Shown in pieces: positions 9,728 through 21,492 of a stretch of 64,000 bases of DNA. The position numbers and the translations under genes are program-made. Under the pieces are notes generated by a model that was not told where the DNA came from, ran no database searches, and was given only the letters and a program-made list of their open reading frames with translations. The DNA comes from Aquimarina longa SW024 (GTDB taxonomy: Bacteria; Bacteroidota; Bacteroidia; Flavobacteriales; Flavobacteriaceae): positions 313,926 through 377,925 of the forward strand of contig NZ_KQ474099.1 in the NCBI RefSeq assembly GCF_001401755.1, given 5' to 3'. Position 1 is the stretch's first letter. Every line of letters starts with the position of its first letter.

Positions 9728-12133
9728 ATGGCAAAATTATTCAGTTTCGGGTTTTGGAATGCACTGGCTGGAATCATACTCCGTAATAGAGCAGTAATAT
9801 TTCTAACAATAATAGGGATCACAATCTTTTTAGGTTTTCAATGGAAGAATATGAGGTTTTCTCATTCCGAAGCAAACCTACTCCCTGATGATCATATAGT
9901 AAACATAAAGTATCAAGAATTTCTAGAGAAATTTGGAGAAGAAGGCAATTTAATTGTAATGGCAATTAAAGATAGCACACTTTTTACTCCTGAGAAACTA
10001 AAAGCTTGGAACAATTTTAATAATTCTTTTAAAGCATATAAAGAAATAGATCTTGTAATCTCTATTGGTGATCTCAAAACTTTAAAAAAAGAAGATAATC
10101 CTGCTCGATTTGAATTAGTTCCTTTCATAAAAGACACTAGTTACACAGAAAAACAAGTTTACAGATACAAAAAAGAGTTATTTAATGAACTCCCTTTCTA
10201 TGAAGGGTTAGTTTATAGTAAGAAATCTAATACGATACAAAGTGCTCTGTATTTAAAAAAGGATATTGTAAATACCAAAATCAGGAAAAGGTTCATTATT
10301 GATATCCTACAACCTGCTGTTTTAGCATTTGAAAAACAGCATAATATAGATATTAAAGTATCTGGGATGCCCTATATAAGAACTCTGAATTCTCAAAGTA
10401 TTATGGATGAAATCCAGATTTTTATCCTTGCAGCATTACTTGTTACTTCAATAATTTTCTTTTTCTTTTTTAGATCATTCAGAGCTACTTTTATTTCTAT
10501 GACCGCAGTAATCATCGGAGTAATGTGGGCTTTCGGAATTTTAGGGTTTTTAGAATATGAAATTACTGTACTTACAGCAATTATACCTCCATTAGTTATT
10601 GTAATAGGAATCCCAAATTGTATTTTTTTAATCAACAAATATCAACAAGAAATAAAAAAACATGGTAATAAAGCAAAGTCCTTACAACGTGTAATTACCA
10701 AAGTTGGTAATGCTACATTAATGACTAATGTTACTACTGCTTCTGGATTTGCCACTTTTGCCCTAACTGAAAGTAAATTGCTTAAAGAATTTGGTATTGT
10801 AGCTTCAATAAATATAATAGCCTTATTTATACTTTGCTTATTAGTCATTACAATAATTTATAGCTATATGCCCCAACCAAAAGAGAGGCACTTGAAACAT
10901 CTTGGAAAAGAATGGATAGAGAAGTTAATGGATTGGATGGAGAATATGGTAAAAACACGACGAGTAACAATCTACTTTTCCTCAATCATTATACTAATTG
11001 TTAGTATAATAGGAATTTATACCATAAAAGTTTCTGGAAGCCTTTTAGAAGATATGCCTAAAGCTACTGGGTTCTATAAAGATATTGAGTTTTTTGAAGA
11101 AGAATTTGATGGTATTATGCCATTAGAAATAGTAATAGATACTAAAAGAAAACAAGGAGTTTTAAAATTACCTACGCTAAAACGCATGGAAAAACTTCAA
11201 GAAATTCTAGAAGAAACTCCAGAACTCTCTAAACCTATTTCTATTGTTAATTTAGTTAAATATTCTAAACAGGCTTTCTATAACGGAAATCCAAAATACT
11301 ACCAAATTCCGACCAGTCAAGAACGCAATTTCATTTTGCCTTATGCAAAAAGTTTTGAATCTGATGCTAATATAATGAAGAGTTATATAGACTCTACTGG
11401 TCAATATGCTAGGATAACTACATTTATGAAAGATGTAGGAACTGAAGAAATGGAACGTATAGAAGCTAATTTAGCTCCTCAATTAGAAAAAATCTTCCCA
11501 AAAGACAGATATGACATATCTTTTACAGGAAAAGCTCTTATTTTTCAAAAAGGAACAAAATATCTTGTATGGAACCTAACTCTCTCTTTAGGGCTCGCCG
11601 TAATCTTAATCGCGCTCTTTATGGCCTGGATGTTTAGATCATGGAAAATGATTGTAATATCACTAATCCCTAATCTATTACCATTACTTATGACCGCTGG
11701 ATTAATGGGATATCTCGGAGTTCCTATTAAACCATCCACGATACTAGTCTTTAGCATTGCATTTGGTATCTCTGTAGATGATACCATACATTTCTTAGCA
11801 AAGTATCGACAAGAATTAAAATCAAATCATTGGAGAATTAGAAAATCTGTTCTCGCATCATTAAGAGAAACAGGAGTAAGTATGTTTTATACTTCAACTG
11901 TTTTATTTTTTGGTTTTTCTGTATTCATGATATCTAGCTTTGGAGGTACTAAAGCACTAGGAGGCTTAGTTTCAACAACGCTACTATTTGCTATGCTAGC
12001 AAACCTTCTTTTACTTCCATCGCTATTACTTTCATTAGAACGAAGTATCGCCAATAAAAAGACACTTAAAGAGCCTACACTAAAAATCATTCCTAATGAT
12101 GAAGAGTTAGAAGGATCTAAAGATGAAGAGTAA
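9728..12133 (+). CDS. RND/MMPL-type membrane exporter
   Basis: This is an 801-residue polytopic inner-membrane protein of the RND superfamily (MMPL/patched-like), thought to move lipids or hydrophobic compounds using proton flow. It has the two-repeat layout: TM1 near residues 18-36, a periplasmic domain, then a five-helix block around residues 230-385. A second single helix lies near 415-435, followed by a second periplasmic domain and a helix block from about 625 to 770. Matching segments GIPNCIFLINKY (about 294) and GISVDDTIHFLAKY (about 680) mark the two repeats. The second carries the paired Asp residues typical of the proton path. The tail is acidic. The substrate is not inferable. Confidence 0.88.
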   Translation: MAKLFSFGFWNALAGIILRNRAVIFLTIIGITIFLGFQWKNMRFSHSEANLLPDDHIVNIKYQEFLEKFGEEGNLIVMAIKDSTLFTPEKLKAWNNFNNSFKAYKEIDLVISIGDLKTLKKEDNPARFELVPFIKDTSYTEKQVYRYKKELFNELPFYEGLVYSKKSNTIQSALYLKKDIVNTKIRKRFIIDILQPAVLAFEKQHNIDIKVSGMPYIRTLNSQSIMDEIQIFILAALLVTSIIFFFFFRSFRATFISMTAVIIGVMWAFGILGFLEYEITVLTAIIPPLVIVIGIPNCIFLINKYQQEIKKHGNKAKSLQRVITKVGNATLMTNVTTASGFATFALTESKLLKEFGIVASINIIALFILCLLVITIIYSYMPQPKERHLKHLGKEWIEKLMDWMENMVKTRRVTIYFSSIIILIVSIIGIYTIKVSGSLLEDMPKATGFYKDIEFFEEEFDGIMPLEIVIDTKRKQGVLKLPTLKRMEKLQEILEETPELSKPISIVNLVKYSKQAFYNGNPKYYQIPTSQERNFILPYAKSFESDANIMKSYIDSTGQYARITTFMKDVGTEEMERIEANLAPQLEKIFPKDRYDISFTGKALIFQKGTKYLVWNLTLSLGLAVILIALFMAWMFRSWKMIVISLIPNLLPLLMTAGLMGYLGVPIKPSTILVFSIAFGISVDDTIHFLAKYRQELKSNHWRIRKSVLASLRETGVSMFYTSTVLFFGFSVFMISSFGGTKALGGLVSTTLLFAMLANLLLLPSLLLSLERSIANKKTLKEPTLKIIPNDEELEGSKDEE

Positions 12134-12889
12134 TAAAAAACTAGTCATTTTTAAATTCGAATTGTATAATTCAAAGCTATAATTAATAATAAGAATTGAG
12201 TTCTTCTTCTAAGTAGTTTATCCATCCATCGAACTAGATATTAACTTTGATGGATATAGAATTAATCAACATATCATTTGATTTATGATTCAAGTTATTA
12301 TAATAAAAAGAAAGCCCCATTAGAAACTAACGGGACTTTTGTAGGATAGATACCCCAAAATCTATCTAACATAACTAAACTTAACTTAACTTAACGTAAT
12401 ATACCTTGATGTAAACACAATCATTGTATTTGCATATGCAAGATACATTCCCTTTTTATATTATAAAATGCTTAGAGGGGGGGGAAAATCCCCTATTAGG
12501 GCAAAAAAGTAAGATTTAACACAAAAATAAGAAGAAAAAACCTACAAAATTAATACTAAAAAACTGAAAATAAATAATTTACAAATTAAAAAAATATAAT
12601 AAATTAATTGAAAAAAATTAAAAAAACACTGTTTTTAAGACTAAAACAGTGCTTAATCTCATTTTTTCATAGAATTGCTATTCTAAAAAACGTCAAATTT
12701 TGATATCCTAACTAAACACATTTTTAAATAATCAATACCCTTATGTCAAATTCATGAGATATGGTTTTTAAAAGACGCTATGATTTTTGAGACAAATCAT
12801 AAGACAGTAAAAATGATGATAAAATAAATTTTAATAACTATCTCTTTTTTTTGAATTCATAAGAGTGCACTTCAATCAGATTAAAAAAT
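12134..12889. other. Long intergenic region between the RND exporter and asnS
   Basis: No coding region is supported here. It contains two adjacent hairpins (12308-12366), a run of CTTAA repeats (about 12374-12394), a G8-A4T-C4 element (12477-12493), and otherwise very AT-rich sequence. A 27-codon frame across the G tract looks accidental. Confidence 0.55.
12308..12366 (+). ncRNA. Tandem hairpins, possible terminator plus small RNA
   Basis: AAAGCCCCATTAG pairs imperfectly with CTAACGGGACTTT (12309-12340) and is followed by TTTTG, which fits a terminator for the upstream exporter. Directly after it, GATAGAT at 12345-12351 pairs with ATCTATC at 12360-12366 around an eight-base loop. The second stem has no T run. 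Whether this is only a terminator or part of a small RNA cannot be told from the sequence. Confidence 0.35.
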
Positions 12890-12897
12890 TATCTTTG
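12890..12897 (+). promoter_or_regulatory. -7 element of the asnS promoter
   Basis: TATCTTTG at 12890-12897, followed by CTACC, matches TAnnTTTG. It implies a 5' leader of about 165 bases before the asnS ATG at 13071. Confidence 0.55.
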
Positions 12898-13070
12898 CTA
12901 CCTCAAAATTCGTAATTCCTTTTTGAATTATACATTTTAAATTTAGAAATGGAATATGAAATTGATATATAATAGTATTTATAAACTAGAATATATAATG
13001 AAATGAACATAGTAAAGTAACTATTATGTAAGTTTCATTTAGATACCATTAAAAAATTAAATTTAAACAG

Positions 13071-14513
13071 ATGAAGCATACTAAAGTAATAGAAGTACTA
13101 CAAAGTGATAAGCTATTACAACCTGTAATTATTAAAGGTTGGGTTCGCTCTTTTAGAAACGATCGTTTTATTGCGATTAATGACGGATCGACTATTAACA
13201 ATATTCAGTGTGTTTTAGAAGACAATACAATTACTAAGGAAGTTCAGGATAGAATAAACATTGGAGCTGCTATCACAGTAATTGGCACCCTTGTAGAGAG
13301 TCAAGGAAAAGGGCAACGTGTAGAAATCCAAATATCAAATGTAGAGATTGAAGGAGATGCTGATCCCGAAGAACTAAAATTAACTATCTTATCTCCAAAA
13401 CGACATAGTTTAGAGAAATTACGAGAACAAGCTCATCTTAGAGTACGTACCAATACCTTTGGAGCAATTATGAGAGTACGTTCTAAATTGTCTTTTGCAA
13501 TACATGAATATTTCCAGAAAAATGATTTTTATTATGTACATACTCCCATTATCACCAAGAGTGATGCAGAGGGTGCTGGTGAAGCGTTTAAAGTAACTAA
13601 TTTAGATCTTAATAATGTTCCTAAAGATGAGAATGGCAAAGTAGCTTATAAAGAAGATTTTTTTGGAGGAGAAACAAATTTAACTGTTTCTGGTCAATTA
13701 GAAGGAGAAACATATGCTATGGGATTAGGTCAGATATATACTTTTGGCCCTACTTTTAGAGCAGAAAACTCAAATACATCTCGTCATCTTGCAGAATTCT
13801 GGATGGTTGAACCAGAAATAGCATTTTGCGACTTAGATGGTAACATGGATCTGGCTGAAGATTTTATAAAATACGTAATCAACTATGCATTAGAAAATTG
13901 TCAAAATGATCTTGAATTTTTAGAAAATCGTCTAGTACAAGAAGACAAACAAAAGCCAAAAGAGGAACGTGCTGAAATGCTATTACGTGATAAATTAAAA
14001 TTTATATTAGAAAATAATTTTAAACGAGTAAGCTACACTGAAGCTATTGAAATTTTAAAGAATTCTAAACCAAACAAGAAGAAAAAATTTAAATTCCCAA
14101 TAGAAGGATGGGGTGCAGATTTGCAAAGTGAACACGAAAGATTTCTTGTAGAAAAGCATTTTAAATGTCCTGTAATTTTATTTGATTATCCTGCTGATAT
14201 CAAGTCATTTTATATGCGTCTTAACGAAGATGGCAAAACGGTAAGGGCTATGGATATTTTATTCCCTGGAATAGGAGAAATTGTAGGTGGATCTCAGCGA
14301 GAAGAACGTCTGGATGTCTTAAAAGAAAAAATGGCAGCTCTTGATATCCCTGAAGAAGATTTATGGTGGTATTTAGACACTCGTCGATTTGGCACATGCA
14401 CCCATAGTGGTTTTGGACTAGGGTTTGAGCGTTTGGTGCTTTTTGTAACCGGTATGGGAAATATTAGAGATGTAATTCCTTATCCAAGGACGCCACTCAA
14501 TGCAGAGTTTTAA
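13071..14513 (+). CDS. asnS: Asparaginyl-tRNA synthetase
   Basis: AsnRS charges tRNA-Asn with asparagine. The 480-residue product begins with the OB-fold anticodon-binding domain (about residues 15-105, with IKGWVRSFRN). The class II catalytic core follows: motif 2 around TFRAENSNTSRHLAEFWMVE (about residue 225) and motif 3 in GFGLGFERLVLFVTG near the C-terminus. SGQLEGETYAMGLGQIYTFG precedes motif 2. Length and insertions match bacterial AsnRS rather than AspRS. Confidence 0.96.
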   Translation: MKHTKVIEVLQSDKLLQPVIIKGWVRSFRNDRFIAINDGSTINNIQCVLEDNTITKEVQDRINIGAAITVIGTLVESQGKGQRVEIQISNVEIEGDADPEELKLTILSPKRHSLEKLREQAHLRVRTNTFGAIMRVRSKLSFAIHEYFQKNDFYYVHTPIITKSDAEGAGEAFKVTNLDLNNVPKDENGKVAYKEDFFGGETNLTVSGQLEGETYAMGLGQIYTFGPTFRAENSNTSRHLAEFWMVEPEIAFCDLDGNMDLAEDFIKYVINYALENCQNDLEFLENRLVQEDKQKPKEERAEMLLRDKLKFILENNFKRVSYTEAIEILKNSKPNKKKKFKFPIEGWGADLQSEHERFLVEKHFKCPVILFDYPADIKSFYMRLNEDGKTVRAMDILFPGIGEIVGGSQREERLDVLKEKMAALDIPEEDLWWYLDTRRFGTCTHSGFGLGFERLVLFVTGMGNIRDVIPYPRTPLNAEF

Positions 14514-14529
14514 AACTTATCAAAAAGCA

Positions 14530-14577
14530 TAATAAAGATGGTATGTTTAGGTATTTCTAAATATACCATCTTTATTA
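14530..14577. terminator. Intrinsic terminator after asnS
   Basis: AATAAAGATGGTAT at 14531-14544 pairs with ATACCATCTTTATT at 14563-14576. A/T runs on both sides allow use by asnS and by the convergent gene. Confidence 0.75.
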
Positions 14578-14634
14578 TCTACAATAAACTGATAATTAAT
14601 CATAAAAATCTATACCTTAAGAGATATTTACATT

Positions 14635-15405
14635 TTAATTATTAGATGAATCTCTTAAATTAATTTCATCTATTTTTCTTTTTATTATTTCTTCTTGATT
14701 TTTATTAAAGTATACTCTCATTTTTTTGTCTTTTGTGTTCATAATATTTCTGGGTTCATGAGTATGAAATAAACCTAAAGCATGCCCTATTTCATGAGGG
14801 CTAGTAGAGGTAAACATATTTTCATCAGTAAGTAATACTCTTTGATTTCTTCCTATCCCTGCAATACCTGTCATATTACACCTTTTAATAATATAGATGT
14901 TTATTTTATTTTTTTCATAAGAACCTTGAGATTGCTTAAAAAATGTAGTCGACTCAGACCCCTCATTATCCCTAAGATCATAAAGATCTTCATTAACCAA
15001 ACTCTTGGATGTTTCTAATTCTAACCCTATATTAAGTCTATGAAAATAATAACCATTTAAATAGTCTATAAATTTTGCTTCATCTAGATCATAAGAAGAT
15101 TTACTTAAAGTTTCATCAGATTCTACATATATAATAGCAACTTTAACACTCCTAGCAGGATTTTCTATGAATATTGGTTCTATTCTTAAAGAATCAACTC
15201 GATCATCTATGCTACATGATAAGAAAAGAACCATTGGCAATACGACTAATTTGCAGAGCTTAATTAATATGCTACTAGACAAAAAACGATGTAGATAACA
15301 TAAATAATTGATTAAATTTTTATTACTATAATTTTTAAATACATTTTGGTTTTGATTAATTCTATACATCATAAGGTGTACGGATGTTTTGGAAATATTT
15401 GTCAT
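14635..15405 (-). CDS. Putative metzincin zinc metalloprotease, membrane-anchored or lipoprotein
   Basis: The frame encodes 256 residues. HEIGHALGLFH at residues 204-214 is the extended HExxHxxGxxH zinc site of metzincins, and NIMNT at 220-224 supplies the Met-turn. Upstream, a hydrophobic stretch (about residues 43-64) ends in LFLSCS, which looks like a lipobox with Cys64. The 256-residue reading puts about 40 residues before that stretch, unusually long for a lipoprotein signal. The next in-frame Met (residue 58) would leave too short a signal, so the true start is uncertain. The substrate is unknown. The gene begins the accessory region after asnS and points toward it. Confidence 0.75.
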   Translation of the reverse strand: MTNISKTSVHLMMYRINQNQNVFKNYSNKNLINYLCYLHRFLSSSILIKLCKLVVLPMVLFLSCSIDDRVDSLRIEPIFIENPARSVKVAIIYVESDETLSKSSYDLDEAKFIDYLNGYYFHRLNIGLELETSKSLVNEDLYDLRDNEGSESTTFFKQSQGSYEKNKINIYIIKRCNMTGIAGIGRNQRVLLTDENMFTSTSPHEIGHALGLFHTHEPRNIMNTKDKKMRVYFNKNQEEIIKRKIDEINLRDSSNN

Positions 15406-16094
15406 TTCAATTAAGATTTGGGAATATTTCTGGGGTAGTAGAAATATTAGGTATTTTTAAAAAAGAAATCAGATTATTACTTTTTTAAACCATGTTAAAC
15501 ATTCTTCTAAGACTATTGAAGATAATTTTACATTTTGACAAATTACATTTACTCCAAAACCTGATTAATAACTAATAATCAGATTATTATAAAGTTAATA
15601 TAGATTATTGATATTTAAATACTGTAAAACCATAGTATTTTTACGCAGTTATTAAAAAGTGCCGTGTTTCATCAAAAGTATAGTTCATGTAAAGAAAACT
15701 TTAACATTTTTAAACATAAAAAAGAAAGAAAATAACTACAAATGTTAATGAAAATTATTTGTTTTTAGTGGGGTTTTTCCCCTATAGAGAAGTTTTTAGT
15801 CGAAAAAAAATTAGTGATTTTTAAGGAAAAAAGTCAAAAAAAGCTTTGATTATGTTTTTCACACACACATAAGTTATTGAAAATGAATATCTAATTTTAC
15901 TATTTTATTTATGCTTCCTATATAATTACTCATAGATAAGATATAACTTTCATTCAATTCAATAAGAAATTATACTAAAAAAACAAATGAACTTTGTATA
16001 CTCTATAAATCCGCGTTAAACTAAAATATAAATAAAGGAAAGAAGAAATATCTGATCATAAAATCATTACTATTTTATAGTTTTATAATTGATA
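15406..16094. other. AT-rich intergenic region
   Basis: About 690 bases without a supported gene. The only distinct element is a GGGG-T5-CCCC palindrome at 15770-15782. The rest is very AT-rich and should contain the promoter of the metzincin gene. Confidence 0.5.
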
Positions 16095-16667
16095 CTAATT
16101 AGAATGTATTTTTAATAAAATTTCAGCAATTAAATTCATTATAATATTTTTTTCAGAGCCTAATTTCTGGAATCTTTTTTTTGTTTTTTCTATCTTTTTA
16201 TAATGTGGGACTTCACCCGTTTCATTAAGTGTTTTTAGAGTTTCTTCAAAAAAGCTATCTAAAATAGGAATTACATATCTACTCGATTTATTTTTTTCTT
16301 TGAGATATATAAATTTTTTAGCGTACGCTAAAAAGATCTGAGGATATTGAGAAAAAGCAATTAATGTTTCACAAAAATTTCGACACACCTCTTCTCTATT
16401 CAGATTATTTACAAATTTCAGTTTTTCATGATCTATTCGAGCTAAAGTGTATAATAAAACACCTTCTCTAATAAATATGCTATAATCATTCTTAGAATAA
16501 TAATATACCTCTATCCCCATATTAGTATTTACAATTAAGACTTCTTTTCCAATAGTTCTTTTTAAAAATGTTTCAAAAGCAGTAACCATTGATGAGGATA
16601 TCAACAATCTTTTTTTTATACTAGCAGACCTAATATTTACAGATTTTATACTTTTACTATTATCCAC
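16095..16667 (-). CDS. Hypothetical protein downstream of the ankyrin-repeat gene
   Basis: I do not recognise this 190-residue protein. It has no signal peptide or membrane helix and is rich in Lys, Ile and Tyr; the C-terminal third (KKIEKTKKRFQKLGSEKN and onward) is predicted helical and basic. Only nine bases separate it from the ankyrin-repeat gene upstream, so the two are cotranscribed and it may act with that protein. Confidence 0.65.
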   Translation of the reverse strand: MDNSKSIKSVNIRSASIKKRLLISSSMVTAFETFLKRTIGKEVLIVNTNMGIEVYYYSKNDYSIFIREGVLLYTLARIDHEKLKFVNNLNREEVCRNFCETLIAFSQYPQIFLAYAKKFIYLKEKNKSSRYVIPILDSFFEETLKTLNETGEVPHYKKIEKTKKRFQKLGSEKNIIMNLIAEILLKIHSN

Positions 16668-16676
16668 GGAATGTAT

Positions 16677-17132
16677 TTAAAATAATTCTGATACTTCCAG
16701 ACCTTGATTTCTAGCATGCATCTCTGCCGTATACCCTCTATTATCCTTTGCTAAGACATCAGCTCCTTTTTCTATAAGTAATCTAATAATTTCTTTTTGA
16801 CCAAAGGTAGCTGCATAAATTAACGCAGTACCCTCATTAAAATTTCTTTGATTTATATCTGCCCCAGATTCTATAAGTAATTTTGCTATATCATAATATC
16901 CTTTAAAACATACTCCCATTAAAGCAGTATTTCCTGAACTATCTTTTTCATCTATATTAGGAGCGTAATTAAGGAGTATCTTAGTAACATCCTCATAACC
17001 ATAATAAGAAGCTAACAACAAAGGAGTAGAACCTCTAGAATCTTTTGAGTTAACAAGTTCAGGGTTTTGATTTAAAATTGACTCTATTGTATTTATTTCT
17101 TCGGAACGAATAGCATTAAAAATATCTTTCAT
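16677..17132 (-). CDS. Ankyrin-repeat protein next to katG
   Basis: The 151-residue product is built almost entirely of ankyrin repeats of 33 residues: GSTPLLLASYYGYEDVTKIL, GNTALMGVCFKGYYDIAKLL and GTALIYAATFGQKEIIRLL are the clearest. There is no signal peptide, so it is cytoplasmic as read. Ankyrin proteins beside catalase genes occur in other bacteria (for example AnkB with KatB in Pseudomonas) and help catalase activity there. A similar role with KatG is an inference from position. A TATATTTG element lies about 53 bases upstream of its start. Confidence 0.82.
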   Translation of the reverse strand: MKDIFNAIRSEEINTIESILNQNPELVNSKDSRGSTPLLLASYYGYEDVTKILLNYAPNIDEKDSSGNTALMGVCFKGYYDIAKLLIESGADINQRNFNEGTALIYAATFGQKEIIRLLIEKGADVLAKDNRGYTAEMHARNQGLEVSELF

Positions 17133-17184
17133 AGAATAATATATTAATTATGATCTAAATTTCTTTTCAAAATATCAAAAAACT

Positions 17185-17192
17185 CAAATATA
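17185..17192 (-). promoter_or_regulatory. -7 element for the ankyrin-repeat operon
   Basis: On the minus strand the sequence is TATATTTG, a full match to TAnnTTTG. It lies between the katG terminator and the ankyrin-repeat start codon, so the two downstream genes can be expressed apart from katG. Confidence 0.5.
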
Positions 17193-17241
17193 TTAAAGGA
17201 CTATTAAAGTTTTATTTTTTTAGCATCTAGTTATTTGATAA

Positions 17242-17274
17242 AACAGGTGATTGAATATCAAACAATCACCTGTT
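17242..17274 (-). terminator. Intrinsic terminator after katG
   Basis: AACAGGTGATTG at 17242-17253 pairs perfectly with CAATCACCTGTT at 17263-17274. On the minus strand the stem is followed by TTTATC. Confidence 0.75.
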
Positions 17275-17311
17275 CTATTATCTTGATCTTCTTAAAATTC
17301 TTAATATTATA

Positions 17312-19570
<2,259 letters not shown>

Positions 19571-19605
19571 TTAAATTAGATGATTATTTGTTCTTACACT
19601 CTATT

Positions 19606-19648
19606 CAAATTTACAATAAAATAATACTATTGATTAATAAATATCAAT
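19606..19648 (-). promoter_or_regulatory. katG promoter with candidate operator
   Basis: On the minus strand, TAAATTTG at 19613-19606 is a -7 element, about 45 bases before the katG start. Just upstream, ATTGAT at 19629-19634 and ATCAAT at 19643-19648 form a 20-bp inverted repeat over the expected -33 region. Its size would suit a LysR-type regulator such as OxyR, but it does not match a known consensus closely. Confidence 0.4.
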
Positions 19649-20011
19649 ATATAAAATCTATTTAGTTATTTGTCCTTTTTATGAAAGTAATCAAATAGAT
19701 CTATTAAACTTATAGTAGAAAATATAATAAATTTAATTAACCAAAAATATCTTAAAACACCTAAGTTACTAATTATCAAATTAATAAAATAAAAATGACA
19801 ATAATAATAGTAGCATCATTGTATAATCAGTAACAATGATAAGTTAGGGCAAGAAAGGTTTTTAACCTCTAGACTTTAATAATAGTAGGTGAAATAAAAA
19901 TATTTAAATTTTTATTATGTTACAGATGATGAATAATTTTTTACATTAAAAATAAAATAGAAAATTGAAATGAGGCTAAGCAATTACTAGGATTCTAATA
20001 ATGAATATGAT
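19649..20011. other. Intergenic region upstream of katG
   Basis: About 360 bases of AT-rich DNA between katG and the XRE regulator gene. I see no gene and only a weak AGGTTTTTAACCT hairpin near 19855. Confidence 0.45.
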
Positions 20012-20770
20012 CTATCTAAGCTTTTCTTTCATCCGTAACAATTCTTTCTCTATCGATAACAGTTTATCTTCCACATCACTCCCAAACTCTGGTATTCTCT
20101 TAAAAAAGACATACCGCACCCTCCATATTTCTTTAATCTCGGCTAATGGGTACACTGAATCCTCTATATTTTTATGATCTGCCCTTAGAACTACATTATT
20201 ATTTGTTACATATAATCTTCTAAAAATTAACTTATCTCCTACAACGACAAAAACAAGAGTTCCATTATTTAATTTCTTAATCACTGTTTTAGGAACTTTT
20301 TCTCCTATTACAATATCCTTAGGATAAAATCCTTTATCATGTGAAGTCATTTCTAAGTTACTAACCGTATATCCTCTAAATTCTTTAGTTGGATTTACTG
20401 GCAATTGCAAAATAGGTAATTCCTTAATAAAGTCTTCTTTAGTATGCAATGTAATATAATCACTAGAAGTTGTATCAGTTATACAAGGAATTTCTACAAA
20501 CTGTTCTCGTTTTAAATCCTTAGTATATGTTGTAAAATCTCCTTTAAATTTTAAAAGTTGGTTTACAGTGAGTTCACTAGTTAGCAAGTCATCTATAGCT
20601 ATGCTAAAATGATTAGCTATTTTAATTAATGTTTCTATCTTCGGTTCACTTCTTCCTTCTTCATAAGCTCCTAAAGTACCGCGCTTAAGATCAAAAAGTT
20701 CTGCAAATGCTTGTTGGCTTAAACTTTTTACCCCTCTAATTTTTTTAATATTTTTTCCAAAAAAAGACAT
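20012..20770 (-). CDS. XRE-family regulator with S24-like C-terminal domain
   Basis: The 252-residue protein has an N-terminal helix-turn-helix (about residues 5-63; LSQQAFAELFDLKRGTLGAY) of the Cro/CI type. A C-terminal domain (about 110-220) resembles LexA/CI-type S24 folds and contains VSNLEMTSHDKGFYPKDIVI and KLIFRRLY. Where S24 peptidases carry the Ser of a G-D-S-M motif, this protein appears to have L-E-M, so self-cleavage is doubtful. The last 30 residues form a short coiled coil. It is divergent from the PspA/flotillin module, which it might regulate; that is only an inference from position. Confidence 0.82.
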   Translation of the reverse strand: MSFFGKNIKKIRGVKSLSQQAFAELFDLKRGTLGAYEEGRSEPKIETLIKIANHFSIAIDDLLTSELTVNQLLKFKGDFTTYTKDLKREQFVEIPCITDTTSSDYITLHTKEDFIKELPILQLPVNPTKEFRGYTVSNLEMTSHDKGFYPKDIVIGEKVPKTVIKKLNNGTLVFVVVGDKLIFRRLYVTNNNVVLRADHKNIEDSVYPLAEIKEIWRVRYVFFKRIPEFGSDVEDKLLSIEKELLRMKEKLR

Positions 20771-21091
20771 TTTTGCTAATTTTATTTGCAGTTATGAGAA
20801 TTTATTGTACATTTACACTAACAATATTAGCTAATATATTTTTAAAATGCTAATTACAGTAGGATTATTTAAGAAATCATTTTATTTCATTTATACAAAG
20901 AAGAGATTCCTATTGTTTTTAGCAGTCAAATAAACCATTAACATTAAAATCATCATACCCATGATAGGCTTTGCATATTATCTTGCTAATTTAGTTGTAT
21001 ATATCTCCGAAAAGTTATGTGACTTTTTGTAATATTGATGTATAGTCATAGACTTTGAAAAAATTACTAATCAACAATAAAAAAACACCAT
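20771..21091. promoter_or_regulatory. Divergent regulatory region with repeated GCTAAT motifs
   Basis: The 321-base spacer between the XRE regulator and the YbjN-like gene carries four GCTAAT copies on the plus strand, at 20775, 20830, 20849 and 20985. The second lies in a perfect 14-bp palindrome, ATATTAGCTAATAT. These may be binding sites for the adjacent XRE regulator. No clear TAnnTTTG promoter is visible in either direction. Confidence 0.4.
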
Positions 21092-21487
21092 ATGCAAGAT
21101 CATTTTCAATTGATAAAAGATTATTTGCTTCAACTTAATTATAACATCCTTCATGAAAACCAGGAGCAAGGAATTATAATGATTAGCAAAGAAAATGAAG
21201 GAATTAAAAACATGATTCTAGGAGTAGCACCTCCCATTTTAATAATGGAACAACATATTTTCAACATTAAAAACAAAAGCGAAGTAATCTATCGTAATTT
21301 ACTTCAAAAAAACCGAGACATTGTTCACGGAGCATTCGTATTAGATGAATCTGGAGAAAAAGTAATCTTCAGAGACACACTTCAGGTAGAAAATCTGGAC
21401 CTTAATGAACTAGAAGGATCACTAAATTCTCTAGGATTATTATTAAGTGAATATTCAGATCAAATTATAAATTTTTCAAAAAACTAA
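21092..21487 (+). CDS. YbjN / type III chaperone-like small protein of the PspA module
   Basis: The 131-residue acidic protein lacks a signal peptide and membrane helix. Its alternating helix-strand pattern and the stretch IVHGAFVLDESGEKVIFRDT, followed by an amphipathic helix (LDLNELEGSLNSLGLLLSEY), resemble the YbjN/Tir-chaperone fold. Proteins of this fold occur next to PspA genes in several phyla. It ends five bases before pspA, so the two are cotranscribed. Assignment to YbjN rather than to the DUF2170 group is uncertain; a role as a partner of PspA is inferred. Confidence 0.65.
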   Translation: MQDHFQLIKDYLLQLNYNILHENQEQGIIMISKENEGIKNMILGVAPPILIMEQHIFNIKNKSEVIYRNLLQKNRDIVHGAFVLDESGEKVIFRDTLQVENLDLNELEGSLNSLGLLLSEYSDQIINFSKN

Positions 21488-21492
21488 AAATT

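Noticed and set aside
12436..12519. 27-codon open frame running through the G-tract
   Set aside because: Very short, no promoter or leader features, and its composition is set by the G and C runs.
15770..15782. GGGG-T5-CCCC as an intrinsic terminator
   Set aside because: Four-pair stem without a T run on either strand, and no gene ends nearby.
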